Shown: positions 26,575 to 35,986 of the stretch, one piece after another
Layout: the number at the start of each line of letters is the position of its first letter
How positions within the stretch are numbered: position 1 is the stretch's first letter
Assembly: GCA_025757845.1 (NCBI GenBank)
Contig: CP107211.1
Span: forward strand, 1-64,000
Source: Oscillospiraceae bacterium
GTDB lineage: Bacteria; Bacillota; Clostridia; Oscillospirales; Ruminococcaceae
DNA: 64,000 bases
Reading direction: 5' to 3'
The notes under the pieces: generated by a model
The model's database searches: none
What the model saw: the letters and a program-made list of their open reading frames with translations, nothing else
Told to the model about the DNA's origin: nothing
Translations under genes and position numbers: made by a program

Positions 26575-27504
26575 TCAGCTTAATCCAGAGAGTGACCGCA
26601 TTACAAGGTCGATGTCCTGATTTTCAAGTTCCTGAATGATATGCAGGTAGGTTTTCTGCGTGGTTGTCATGCTGGAATGCCCCAGCCTCCTTGCTACGCT
26701 TGCAATGGATACCCCTGCAAACAAAAGCACCGAAGCGTGGGTATGCCGCAGACCATGTACCGAGATGACCGGGATCTTGGCCCGGTTGCAGTGCCGTTCC
26801 AGAACATCGTTGACGGTGGAATTGTAGGCGTGTTCCTTAAACACGAAAATCGGCTTATCTTCAGGAACGTCCTTTACCAGTGCTGCGAACTGGATCACCG
26901 TCTGCCAGTCGATCTGAATTTTGCGGACAGACGATTTATTTTTTGTCGGCAGAAATCCGCCGTTCCCCTTATAATCCCATGTTTTATTGATGGAAAGCAT
27001 CTGGTGCGAAAAGTCAAAATCCGCAGGAGTGATCGCCAAGGCTTCGGAAAAGCGGATGCCGGTTTTGGCAATCAGCAAAATCATCCAGTCCCAGTTGAGT
27101 TTTCCCTGTAGATCCAAGTCGCTCAACAAAAGATGCAGTTCAAACTGGTTCAGGTATTTCACCTTTTTAGGCACCGGGGGCTTGCCTTTGATGATCGCTT
27201 TTCGGGTCGGGTCTTTCACAATCAGTCCATCATCCACGGCATCCATGATGGCGCCTTTCAGTTGATGGTGGAAGTCCATCGTGGTCTGACGCTCGTGGCC
27301 TACGGCATAATCGTTCAAAAGCTGCTGATACGTCACTCTGGAAACCTCGCACAACTTCAAATCAGGTGCCAGCCTTTTCACCCAAGAAAGGGTCATTTTG
27401 TACTTATCCAATGTAACCGGGCGAACTGCGCCCTCTTTGTATACGGCAACCCACTGCTCATAGTAATCGCAGAACAGGTTGTTTTCATTCATTTCGTTTA
27501 ACAC
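26575..27504 (-). CDS. Tyrosine recombinase linked to the hsd locus
   Basis: A 309-residue phage-integrase-family recombinase. SAM-like N-terminal domain (residues about 8-95), then catalytic residues in TGIRFSEAL (Arg), HGLRHTHAS (His-x-x-Arg), LGHSSMTTTQKTYLH (His and nucleophile Tyr). A GTG at 27504 has GGAGG six bases upstream; an ATG four codons later is an alternative. It overlaps the end of an hsdS fragment by 20 bases. Recombinases in this position switch specificity genes in several phase-variable type I systems, so it probably acts on the hsdS repeats rather than on element ends. Confidence 0.9.
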   Translation of the reverse strand: MLNEMNENNLFCDYYEQWVAVYKEGAVRPVTLDKYKMTLSWVKRLAPDLKLCEVSRVTYQQLLNDYAVGHERQTTMDFHHQLKGAIMDAVDDGLIVKDPTRKAIIKGKPPVPKKVKYLNQFELHLLLSDLDLQGKLNWDWMILLIAKTGIRFSEALAITPADFDFSHQMLSINKTWDYKGNGGFLPTKNKSSVRKIQIDWQTVIQFAALVKDVPEDKPIFVFKEHAYNSTVNDVLERHCNRAKIPVISVHGLRHTHASVLLFAGVSIASVARRLGHSSMTTTQKTYLHIIQELENQDIDLVMRSLSGLS

Positions 27505-28026
27505 GTTTTACCTCCAAAATCGATTTTATATGCTCACGCTGATGAAGGGTGATAAGGGTGTCAAGATGAGTAAGAAAATCGCCGATACTTTTTTGTTCGG
27601 GATAAGATGCCCATGGAATCCGAATCGTTTTCATTCCCTCAATATCAATGCTGCGACCATCCCGGATGCCATAGACGTGCGGTTTCAAATCTTTGTTGAT
27701 AAACTTCTTTGACCGGAAATAAGCATAATAAAATCTTGAATCAACATCTTCACCATGGAAAGTATGATACGCAGGACTGATGATTCCTTGCGAACTTGCC
27801 TTTTCCAAGCCGCCTTCAAACGAACGAAGATGAACTATAAAATCGTCTTTATTGACCATTTTATAGTTTGACAAACTGGATTTATCATACTGCAAGGCTC
27901 TCTCAGATTCATCGCGCCGAATAGTGCCTCCGCCTTGAATGATTGTAAGTGGCGGAAGTTCTGCGTGGTTCTTTTCCGAGTATTCTTCAAAAACTACACC
28001 CAGCTTACGCTGTTCCCAAGTAGGTG
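27485..28026 (-). pseudogene. Truncated hsdS (one target-recognition domain), copy downstream of hsdR
   Basis: It reads TPTWEQRKLGVVFEEYSEKN and continues through one target-recognition domain to DTLITLHQRE, then departs into a short unrelated tail. PTWEQRKL and DTLITLHQR are the border motifs also bounding each half of the intact HsdS. There is no proper start; the frame only opens through the hsdR terminator. The 493 bases at 27532-28024 are identical to 31335-31827. It looks like a silent specificity cassette. Confidence 0.85.
27532..28024. repeat. 493-bp direct repeat, copy A
   Basis: Identical, as far as I can read, to 31335-31827 in the same orientation. It covers one HsdS target-recognition domain from the TWEQRK border to the LITLHQRE border. 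Confidence 0.93.
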
Positions 28027-28046
28027 TGTTTTGGGATTTTGGCGCG

Positions 28047-28077
28047 AAAAAAGAGCCGAGGACGCGCCTCGGCTCTT
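28047..28077 (-). terminator. hsdR terminator
   Basis: On the minus strand AAGAGCCGAGG and CCTCGGCTCTT pair and are followed by TTTT, 27 bases after the hsdR stop. Confidence 0.9.
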
Positions 28078-28104
28078 GGTCAGCAGGGTGATTTTGCACC
28101 CATT

Positions 28105-31100
28105 TTATGATTCTTTTGGCATTTTCAAATCAAATCCGCCACTTACGATGAACTCGCGCAAGAGTTTATCATACTTGACAGGCACCTTGGGCGGAATAAG
28201 CTTTGTACCCTCGATTGCTTCAAAATATGCCTTTGCTTTTGCCTTATCTACGGTGGCTTTCAGGTCATCAAAACGGCCAAATTCGTTAATGTTGGCTTCG
28301 GTGATGTTTGCACGCATGAATGCCCGCAGCTTCTTTTCGTCCAAGCCGAAAACTTCAGCTACTTTGTGGATCTGGTCGTTCTGCTTTTGGGCGATGTACT
28401 CGGCAATGTACTCCCGCAAGGTCTTTCCCGGCTGCGGAACCACTGCGCCGCTTTGAATGTCGTGCAGGAAAATATTAGCGTACTTCTGCTCTTCCTGCGA
28501 GAGGGTGGCAAAGGTCTTGTGCAGCTCCGTTTCGGCCTGATGGATGGCTTCCGCTTCTGCACCCTCCTGATAGAAAATTTTCAGGTACTTTTCAAAGCGG
28601 GAGTTCATATAGTCCGTGTCGATGTCATCAGTATCAATGGTGGTCAGATAGCTGTTCACCGCATAGGGAACGTCATCGTCCGGGTCATTTTCACCGCCAT
28701 CTGGATTCGGCGTGAACAGCTCTTTATAGCGGAGTGCCAAAACTTTGAACGCTCTCTCGTCAAAGTCTGCATGAAGTTCTGTTTTCTCATCTGTATCCTC
28801 GTTGACGATCACAATAGGCTTATCCCACTCGAAGCCCTGCACCTTGGCTGCTTCCAGATTTTCGTTGAAGGACTGGAACAGGTCGGCAAACTTTTTGCAC
28901 TCTGCCATATCCGCAGGGATCTGCGAAAACTCTTCAATGCCCGCCGACACAAACAGATCTTTGATCTCCGCATAGAGGGCATTCAGTTTTTCCACGTTCT
29001 TGTCCAGTTTATCTACAAACAGGCCAAACGGTTTATCGCCGGAATACTCTTTTACCGCATCTGCGATGTTTTTCTCCATCGTGTGCGGACGGCGGTAATA
29101 CTTGATGGTGCCAAACTGTTTGTCATCGCCAAACAGTCGGTTGGTGCGGGAGAACGCCTGAATCAGATTTTCGTATTGCAGCACCTTATCCAGATACAGC
29201 GTATTGATCCACTTGGAGTCAAAGCCTGTCAGCATCTGATCCACCACGATCAGCAGATCAAGCTGTTTTTCCGGGGTATGCTCGATGCGCTGGTAGGGTG
29301 ATTTGTGCGCCAGACGTGCCGCAATATCCTTTTTCATCTTGGCAAAGGTCGGAATGCTGAAGTCCTGTCCATAGCGGGCGTTATAGTCTTCTACGATTTC
29401 TTTTAGCCCTTCTTCTTTGGTGATGCCTTTGCCGTTGTTGTCAATGTTGGGGTCAAATAGTGCGGTGACTTTCAGCCATGGTGCGGCTTCTCTGAACCTC
29501 TTGTAATATTGGATGGCTTCCGGGATGCTGGAGGTTGCAAAAATGGCATGAAATTTGCTGTTGCGGCTCTGGGTCTGCCAGTTCTCGCAAATGTCCTCCA
29601 CCACGGCTTTCTGGTGTTCTTCGCCCTCATACTGGGTGTTGGGAATATAATCCTCGATGCCCTTTATCTCCTCACCGAGCGCATCTTTTCCGCCTGTCAT
29701 CGGCAGATTCAGATACTTATAGAAAACCTTGCTCTTCTGCGGGTCTGCCAGAGCCTCACCCACAGAAGCAGCCTTAGCTTTTTCCAGTGCAACCACTTTC
29801 CGCAAGTCGCTGTCCTTGAAGGTCAGCACCTTGTAAGGGTCAAAGCCCAGCACGTTGTGATCCCGGATGCCGTCTGCAATGCTGTACCGATGCAGCTCGT
29901 TGCCGAAAACGGTGGCGGTAGTGCTCATTTTCTTCTGGTTTTCGCCTTGGATTGGCGTGCCAGTAAAACCAAAGAACAGCGCTTTCGGGAATGTATGCTT
30001 GATGGTCTGCATCATATCGCCAAAGGTGGAGCGGTGGCACTCGTCCACGATAAAAACCAGCCGCTTTGCGTTGATCAGCGCAATGTCGTTGGGGTTCAGT
30101 TTGTTTTGTGCATCATCCTTGATGTTGCTCATCTTCTGGATGGAAGTCACGATGAGCGTGTCCGAAGGCGAATCGCTTTTTAGCTTTCCCACCAGCACAT
30201 CCGTGTTTTCGGTGGCCTGTACTTCCTCGTTTTCTCCGGCGAAATTGCGATATTCCTTCAGGCTCTGTGTACCCAGCTCGATCCGGTCCATCAGGAACAC
30301 CACTTTATCCGCATCCTTGGACGATGCAATCAACTGCGCCGACTTAAACGAAGTCATGGTCTTGCCGGAACCGGTGGTATGCCAGATATACCCGCCCCGC
30401 TGCTGGTCGTTCTCCCACTTTGCCTTGGAAACGGCATCGGAAATTTTGCTGGCGGCGTAATACTGGTAGCTCCGCATTACTTTTAAAATGCCGTCCGAAC
30501 CATCGGCCACGGTGTAAAACCCCACCAGCATATGTGCCATCGGGATGGACAGAAGCGCGGTGGTCACGTCCTTCCAATCGTTCATTGGCTCATTGTAGAA
30601 ATCCGCCCAGTGGAAATAAAAGTTAGGGTTGAACTGTCCTTCTGGGCCGGGGTTTGCAAAGTAGACGGTTTCTTCCGGGTTCATGGCAACAAAGATCTGA
30701 ACCAGAGAAAGCAGCCCGGTAAAAATGCCCTCTGCCGCATATTTTTCAATCTGGTTACAGGCTTGTTTGATGGAATTTCCGCTCTTTTTCAATTCCATGT
30801 GGATGACCGGCATTCCGTTGATGAGCAGCATCAGATCGCCACGGCGGTCGTTCAGAACTTTGGACTTTGTGGGGAATTTGGGCTGCTCTGCGATTTGATA
30901 CCGGCTGTGACCGGCTGCAATCTCCAGCCGGTCGTAAATCTTCAGCGACACTTCCTTGCCGAAATTTAGTTTATCGTCGGGATTATCCCGTTTAATGAGG
31001 ACACTTTTGCCGTTGATAAAGCCGTTCAGCTTCATAGGTGTTTTGAGGTTGGTGATTTGCTCCATGATCTGCTGCATCTCGCCATCCGTCAGCGGGTAAT

Positions 31101-31263
31101 CGTTCAAACGGTCGATGCCGCGATTATTTTCAAAAAGGATATTCGCCCAGTTCTGGATCAGCTGCTGTTCGGTGTAGTTCTTCAGCACACCGTCTTTCCA
31201 GCCGCGTTCTATCAGGAGCTTTACCACAGCTTCTTCAAAATCCGCTTCTTTTGTAAACGCCAT
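28105..31263 (-). CDS. hsdR: Type I restriction endonuclease subunit R
   Basis: A 1052-residue HsdR. The nuclease domain has the PD-(D/E)xK signature ending HMELKKSGNS (about residues 145-155); the motor has Walker A TGSGKTMTSF (about 293-302) and DEAD-box VDECHRSTFG (about 403-412). It cuts DNA after translocation when unmethylated sites are met. The ATG at 31263 has AAAGGAG seven bases upstream. The reading frame is open far beyond this start, straight into an hsdS fragment upstream, so an HsdS-HsdR read-through product is possible. It is the last gene of the hsdM-hsdS-hsdR order. Confidence 0.93.
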   Translation of the reverse strand: MAFTKEADFEEAVVKLLIERGWKDGVLKNYTEQQLIQNWANILFENNRGIDRLNDYPLTDGEMQQIMEQITNLKTPMKLNGFINGKSVLIKRDNPDDKLNFGKEVSLKIYDRLEIAAGHSRYQIAEQPKFPTKSKVLNDRRGDLMLLINGMPVIHMELKKSGNSIKQACNQIEKYAAEGIFTGLLSLVQIFVAMNPEETVYFANPGPEGQFNPNFYFHWADFYNEPMNDWKDVTTALLSIPMAHMLVGFYTVADGSDGILKVMRSYQYYAASKISDAVSKAKWENDQQRGGYIWHTTGSGKTMTSFKSAQLIASSKDADKVVFLMDRIELGTQSLKEYRNFAGENEEVQATENTDVLVGKLKSDSPSDTLIVTSIQKMSNIKDDAQNKLNPNDIALINAKRLVFIVDECHRSTFGDMMQTIKHTFPKALFFGFTGTPIQGENQKKMSTTATVFGNELHRYSIADGIRDHNVLGFDPYKVLTFKDSDLRKVVALEKAKAASVGEALADPQKSKVFYKYLNLPMTGGKDALGEEIKGIEDYIPNTQYEGEEHQKAVVEDICENWQTQSRNSKFHAIFATSSIPEAIQYYKRFREAAPWLKVTALFDPNIDNNGKGITKEEGLKEIVEDYNARYGQDFSIPTFAKMKKDIAARLAHKSPYQRIEHTPEKQLDLLIVVDQMLTGFDSKWINTLYLDKVLQYENLIQAFSRTNRLFGDDKQFGTIKYYRRPHTMEKNIADAVKEYSGDKPFGLFVDKLDKNVEKLNALYAEIKDLFVSAGIEEFSQIPADMAECKKFADLFQSFNENLEAAKVQGFEWDKPIVIVNEDTDEKTELHADFDERAFKVLALRYKELFTPNPDGGENDPDDDVPYAVNSYLTTIDTDDIDTDYMNSRFEKYLKIFYQEGAEAEAIHQAETELHKTFATLSQEEQKYANIFLHDIQSGAVVPQPGKTLREYIAEYIAQKQNDQIHKVAEVFGLDEKKLRAFMRANITEANINEFGRFDDLKATVDKAKAKAYFEAIEGTKLIPPKVPVKYDKLLREFIVSGGFDLKMPKES

Positions 31264-31827
31264 AACGAACTCCTTTCGATTCTGTAAAAAGCACTTTTCC
31301 GCAAAGGCTTTTCGGATTTGCACGAGCTTTTCCAGCTCACGCTGATGAAGGGTGATAAGGGTGTCAAGATGAGTAAGAAAATCGCCGATACTTTTTTGTT
31401 CGGGATAAGATGCCCATGGAATCCGAATCGTTTTCATTCCCTCAATATCAATGCTGCGACCATCCCGGATGCCATAGACGTGCGGTTTCAAATCTTTGTT
31501 GATAAACTTCTTTGACCGGAAATAAGCATAATAAAATCTTGAATCAACATCTTCACCATGGAAAGTATGATACGCAGGACTGATGATTCCTTGCGAACTT
31601 GCCTTTTCCAAGCCGCCTTCAAACGAACGAAGATGAACTATAAAATCGTCTTTATTGACCATTTTATAGTTTGACAAACTGGATTTATCATACTGCAAGG
31701 CTCTCTCAGATTCATCGCGCCGAATAGTGCCTCCGCCTTGAATGATTGTAAGTGGCGGAAGTTCTGCGTGGTTCTTTTCCGAGTATTCTTCAAAAACTAC
31801 ACCCAGCTTACGCTGTTCCCAAGTAGG
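31264..31827 (-). pseudogene. Truncated hsdS (one target-recognition domain), copy upstream of and in frame with hsdR
   Basis: The fragment starts at PTWEQRKL with no start codon near, runs through the same domain as copy A, and keeps the natural HsdS end LEKLVQIRKAFAEKCF before flowing without a stop into the hsdR start MAFTKEAD. A TGA lies seven codons before the fragment. So it is a 5'-truncated hsdS joined in frame to hsdR. Confidence 0.85.
31335..31827. repeat. 493-bp direct repeat, copy B
   Basis: Same sequence and orientation as 27532-28024; together they flank hsdR. Confidence 0.93.
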
Positions 31828-32103
31828 AGGAAACGCACACTTTCAGCTGTCATTTTCCGTCATCTGCCGAATAGTCGTTGAAAAATCCACTCTCATTTTC
31901 GCATTTGCGAATCAAATTTTGCTTTTTGACCATCGATAGCCTTAAAACGCAGCTGTTCCAAGCGTCTAACATTGCTCTGCTTTTCGCTTCTCGTCCACTT
32001 TTGCATGTTCTGAACGAACAGAACAAATTACGTTGCTCCTTAGCCAAACAACAAACGACGGTACGTCCATCTTCTGGTTGCGGGCAAATTGCACCACTTG
32101 TTT
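31828..32103. other. Non-coding gap between hsdS and the hsdS fragment
   Basis: I see no supportable gene. It holds two short perfect hairpins, TTCGCA-TT-TGCGAA near 31892 and TGTTCTG...CAGAACA near 32008, similar in style to the array at 35987. Confidence 0.5.
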
Positions 32104-33324
32104 TTATACAAACATCTTTTCAAGACAAGATTTCTTGATGTTTTGCAGCTTTTCCAACTTACGTTGATGAAGGGTGATAAGGGTGTCGAGATTATCCAAC
32201 AATAATCCAAGTTTACATTGTTCTTCAACCGTAGGAACAGCAACTTCGATTTTAATGAAATCGGATTCATGTATACGCCACTGACCATAAATTACACCTT
32301 GACGCCACTTGACCATTTCATTGATGAAATCTTTCCTGATAAGCCGTCGTCCTAGAAAATCCGAATCGGCAATTCCTGTTGGCTTAAAAATACTGTAGAC
32401 AGGTGAAATACTTGCTTTTCCGTACTTGTTCAATCCAATTGATCCAGTTTCCAGATTATTAGAACTATAAATAAAATCACCAAATTTTGTTTTCTTATAT
32501 AATTTGCTCGCTGTGTCGTTGACCAAAGCGCTTCTATCATATCGTTCGCCTTTTGGTGCAACTCCTTCATTTGCAATGAATGCCATAAGTGGGTATTCAT
32601 CACTCATTGGAGCCTGTTCATTACGTTCGGTTAGTAGTTCTCCAACCTTACGCTGTTCCCAAGGGGCAGTAAAACCCTTGAAGCGAATTTCCGGCACAGA
32701 TGCCCCATTTTTGGGGAACATCTTGTCCAGCATGGACTTTTTGATATTCACTAGCTTCTCATACTTACGCTGATGAAGGGTGATAAGGGTGTCGAGGCTA
32801 TCAAAGAACTGTCCTATCTTGCGTTGCTCTTCAAGCGATGGAAGGGAAACCGTTCCCATGCAAAGTTTGTCATAATAGAAATAAAGGCGAACGCCACCTT
32901 CTTGCAACTGGAAAATCAGCTTTTGAAAATCTGGCGATTTGAACCAATGCCACAAAAGACGGTCATCAACATCATCCGATGTTTTGAAAACCTCATAAAG
33001 TGAACTTACTATCACATCTTTTCCGGTATTCTGATAGCCAATAGAGCCAACATTTATTCTTGCAGGATTGTACGCAAAAGAATTTGGAGAAACGATATAA
33101 TACATCCTTTTGTCGGCTTCTCTCATCGTTCCGCCGTTTTCAAATTTTTCATCTTGCGGGATAAATCCATGCTCGTTTGTTATAGAATAGCTTTCTAGCG
33201 GAAGATTGTCTCGATTCTTTTCTCCTGCTGGAAAAGTAATATCAGAGAACTTACGCTGTTCCCAAGGGTCAGTGAAGCCCTTGAACCGGAGGGCAGGTTT
33301 TTTCTCGTTATCCTGCATAATCAT
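32104..33324 (-). CDS. hsdS: Type I specificity subunit S (intact)
   Basis: A 406-residue HsdS with two target-recognition domains. Each half opens with a border motif (GFTDPWEQRKFSD about residue 17; GFTAPWEQRKVGEL about 222) and closes with DTLITLHQRKYEKL or DTLITLHQRKLEKL, followed by a helix ending KMF. The near-identical borders are recombination points at DNA level. Its ATG overlaps the hsdM stop (ATGA). The domains differ from the one in the two silent copies, so swapping would create new specificities. Confidence 0.93.
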   Translation of the reverse strand: MIMQDNEKKPALRFKGFTDPWEQRKFSDITFPAGEKNRDNLPLESYSITNEHGFIPQDEKFENGGTMREADKRMYYIVSPNSFAYNPARINVGSIGYQNTGKDVIVSSLYEVFKTSDDVDDRLLWHWFKSPDFQKLIFQLQEGGVRLYFYYDKLCMGTVSLPSLEEQRKIGQFFDSLDTLITLHQRKYEKLVNIKKSMLDKMFPKNGASVPEIRFKGFTAPWEQRKVGELLTERNEQAPMSDEYPLMAFIANEGVAPKGERYDRSALVNDTASKLYKKTKFGDFIYSSNNLETGSIGLNKYGKASISPVYSIFKPTGIADSDFLGRRLIRKDFINEMVKWRQGVIYGQWRIHESDFIKIEVAVPTVEEQCKLGLLLDNLDTLITLHQRKLEKLQNIKKSCLEKMFV

Positions 33325-35867
33325 TCACCTCCCAGCAACTTTTTGAGTTCTGCGATACCCTGCATGTCAAATTCATTTCCCTGTAAATCGTCCAGAAGCC
33401 CCAGCAGTTCATGCTCGGTGCTGGCGATCTGGCTTTCCACGTCCTCAAAGGTAGTTTCGTATTTCTTGCAGACGGCATCCAACTGCTTCATAAAATCGTC
33501 CAGAACGGCATCCGGCAGACTGTTCAGATTTTCCATCAGGGGCAGGATCCACTTGCGATGCAGCAGGTCACGCACTTCTTCATCGGTCAGGTGCTCGATC
33601 ACGCTCTTGGTGCGCTGATGGAGTGCCGCACTGTCGTCCTTGACCTTCTTTTTCAGGGTCTTTTCCTCGACAAACAGCGCGTCCACATCCTTCAGAATGC
33701 TCATGGTGGCAGGTTCTACCTCCCGCGCTTTGATGGCCTTTTTGACCTCAGCGGCAACAAAGGCGTCCTTTGCGTCATTCACAAAGTTCTGCTCCTTGTC
33801 CTCCTCGCTCAGTTCGTCCAGATGGCTTTCATATTCTCCGGTAATCTCGGAAAGTCTGGTTTCCTTTGCCCGCAGTGCTGCTACTTCCTCGTGCATTTTA
33901 ACGCTCTGCACCAGATCAAAGGGCAGCACATGACCCACCCAGCCGTCCTGTACCTCGGCATCCTTTTTCAGCACCATGTTGGGGTCTACCTGCTTGGTTG
34001 CGGCAAAACCCTCGGTCTGGATGATTTCAAGGTCGATGGCAATTTTCTTCCAGTCGTCGTCCAAAAGCTGGTATGCTGCATAGCGGTCAACCAGCGGAAT
34101 TCCTGCCAGCCGTGCAAAGATCTCCCGGCTCAGGCGTTCTTCCTCGCCGGCAGCATTCAGCTGCGTCATGCCGTCGATGAGTGCGGACTTCAAATAGGCA
34201 TCAAAGTCACCGAAAGCATTCTGGAAAGCGGTCTTGAACGCCACCACATCCGGGTGGGACAGAACAGCGTTCTTCAAATTGGCTACATTCAGACGGCAAT
34301 AGGCTTCGTTGTCCGGGCTGAACAGAGCCGCCTTCAGATGCGGGAATGCTGTCCAGTAGGCAGACAGGTCTTGCAGTTCGGCCTCGGGAATGCCGCCAAA
34401 CATAGAAGCGTAAATGTCCCAGCTCTCAGCCTTTTCCGAGGAATCCACATACCGGGGGATGTTCAGGTTGTAATCGTTCTGAACGATCTCTGCACGGGAT
34501 ACTCTGCGTGCGAACTTTTCGATTTTCTCCGGGCGTTCCTTGTAAGCATCCACAATGCGTTTGATATCACAGGCACGCAGCTTGTTGTTTTTGCCGTCCT
34601 TCTCAAAGCCCTTAGACGCATCAATAATCAGAACGTCCGAATCCCGTTTATTCTTCCGCAGCACCATGATGATGGTGGGAATGCCTGTGCCGAAGAAAAT
34701 ATTGGCGGGCAGACCGATGATTGCATCAATGTTGTTGTGGTCAATCAGATTTTTGCGAATTGTACCTTCTTCACCGCCACGGAATAGAACACCGTGGGGC
34801 AGAACGATGGTCACAATGCCGTCATTGCGGATGTGATACAGGTCGTGCAGCAAAAAGGCGTAGTCTGCCTTGCCTTTGGGGGCAAGGCCGTAATCCGAAA
34901 AGCGCGGGTTGTTCTCTTTGTCGTTCGGATTCCACGCCTGCGAATATGGGGGATTTGATACCACCGCATCCACAAACAGCGGGTCGTAGGTGTTGACCGG
35001 GTCGTTTTCTTCAAAGTACGGCCAATCTTCCTCCAGCGTATCGCCGTTGCGCGTTACAATGTTGTCGGGCAGAATGCCGCGCATGACAAGGTTCATGCGG
35101 GTCAGGTTGTAGGTATTTTCCTTCAACTCCTGTGCGTAGTATTTGATGTTGTTGCCATTGCCCATATACCGTGCAGCACACTGACCAATGTTGATCAGCA
35201 GCGAGCCGGAACCGCTGGTGGGGTCGTAAATTTTGATCTCTTCCCGGTCTTTCAGGTGGTACGCCACGATTTCAGACATGAGCAGCGAAACTTCGTGCGG
35301 CGTGTAGAACTCGCCGGCCTTCTTGCCTGCGTTTGCTGCAAAGTTGCTGATCAGATATTCATAGATGAAGCCCAGTACATCGTAGTCCTGCTTGCCATCC
35401 ATAGGAATATCTTTGATGAGGTAGATCAGGTCACGAATTGCCTTTGTCCGTGCGCCAGAGCTTTCACCCAGCTTCGATAGACCTGTTTGCAGCGTTGCAA
35501 AGACACCGTCAAACACCTTCTTGTGGTGCGGATCAATCAAACGGCTGAATGCTTGCAGTGCTACCGTCACATCATCGGCCTTGAAGTCACTGCCTTTGCT
35601 GATCCATGTGGAAAACAGATTTTCATAGGCGATAAAATAGCCGACATTCTTCCGAACGGTATCCACTGTTTCGGCATCGCCTTCGGTCAGATCCGGCAAG
35701 TATTCGTCTGTCCAGTCATTCTCTTTCAGCCATTTGACTTCTTTGTCCGACAGAAATTTATAAAACATGAAGCCCAGAATGTAATCCTTGTACTCGTTGG
35801 CTTCGATTTTAGAGCGCATCTTGTTGGCAGATTCCCAGATTTTCGATGCGAGTTGCTGCTTATTCAT
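33321..35867 (-). CDS. hsdM: Type I DNA methyltransferase subunit M
   Basis: An 848-residue adenine-N6 methyltransferase. N-terminal helical HsdM domain (QLASKIWESANKMRSKIEA), SAM motif YDPTSGSGSLLINIG (about residue 215-229), catalytic NPPY (about 304), and a C-terminal extension of over 250 residues with coiled-coil-like stretches. E. coli HsdM is about 530 residues; the longer form is common in Firmicutes. GGGAGG lies before the ATG. It begins the hsdM-hsdS-hsdR set and overlaps hsdS by four bases. Confidence 0.93.
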   Translation of the reverse strand: MNKQQLASKIWESANKMRSKIEANEYKDYILGFMFYKFLSDKEVKWLKENDWTDEYLPDLTEGDAETVDTVRKNVGYFIAYENLFSTWISKGSDFKADDVTVALQAFSRLIDPHHKKVFDGVFATLQTGLSKLGESSGARTKAIRDLIYLIKDIPMDGKQDYDVLGFIYEYLISNFAANAGKKAGEFYTPHEVSLLMSEIVAYHLKDREEIKIYDPTSGSGSLLINIGQCAARYMGNGNNIKYYAQELKENTYNLTRMNLVMRGILPDNIVTRNGDTLEEDWPYFEENDPVNTYDPLFVDAVVSNPPYSQAWNPNDKENNPRFSDYGLAPKGKADYAFLLHDLYHIRNDGIVTIVLPHGVLFRGGEEGTIRKNLIDHNNIDAIIGLPANIFFGTGIPTIIMVLRKNKRDSDVLIIDASKGFEKDGKNNKLRACDIKRIVDAYKERPEKIEKFARRVSRAEIVQNDYNLNIPRYVDSSEKAESWDIYASMFGGIPEAELQDLSAYWTAFPHLKAALFSPDNEAYCRLNVANLKNAVLSHPDVVAFKTAFQNAFGDFDAYLKSALIDGMTQLNAAGEEERLSREIFARLAGIPLVDRYAAYQLLDDDWKKIAIDLEIIQTEGFAATKQVDPNMVLKKDAEVQDGWVGHVLPFDLVQSVKMHEEVAALRAKETRLSEITGEYESHLDELSEEDKEQNFVNDAKDAFVAAEVKKAIKAREVEPATMSILKDVDALFVEEKTLKKKVKDDSAALHQRTKSVIEHLTDEEVRDLLHRKWILPLMENLNSLPDAVLDDFMKQLDAVCKKYETTFEDVESQIASTEHELLGLLDDLQGNEFDMQGIAELKKLLGGE

Positions 35868-35986
35868 GCTGTTCCTCCCAGTGGCCTACAATAGGGCGTT
35901 TTTAGAATTTTTTAATTGGACAGCCCCTCCGATTTTATGCGTGCGTTCATTGAACCAATTATACAAAAGTGCCACCCGGTTTGCAA

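Noticed and set aside
26575..27504. Recombinase as the element's main integrase
   Set aside because: It is 7-13 kb from both att cores and abuts the hsdS repeats, while the gene at 38489 lies beside the right core with an excisionase.
31850..32047. 65-codon minus-strand frame between hsdS and its fragment
   Set aside because: It would start at TTG with no ribosome binding site and shows no family resemblance.
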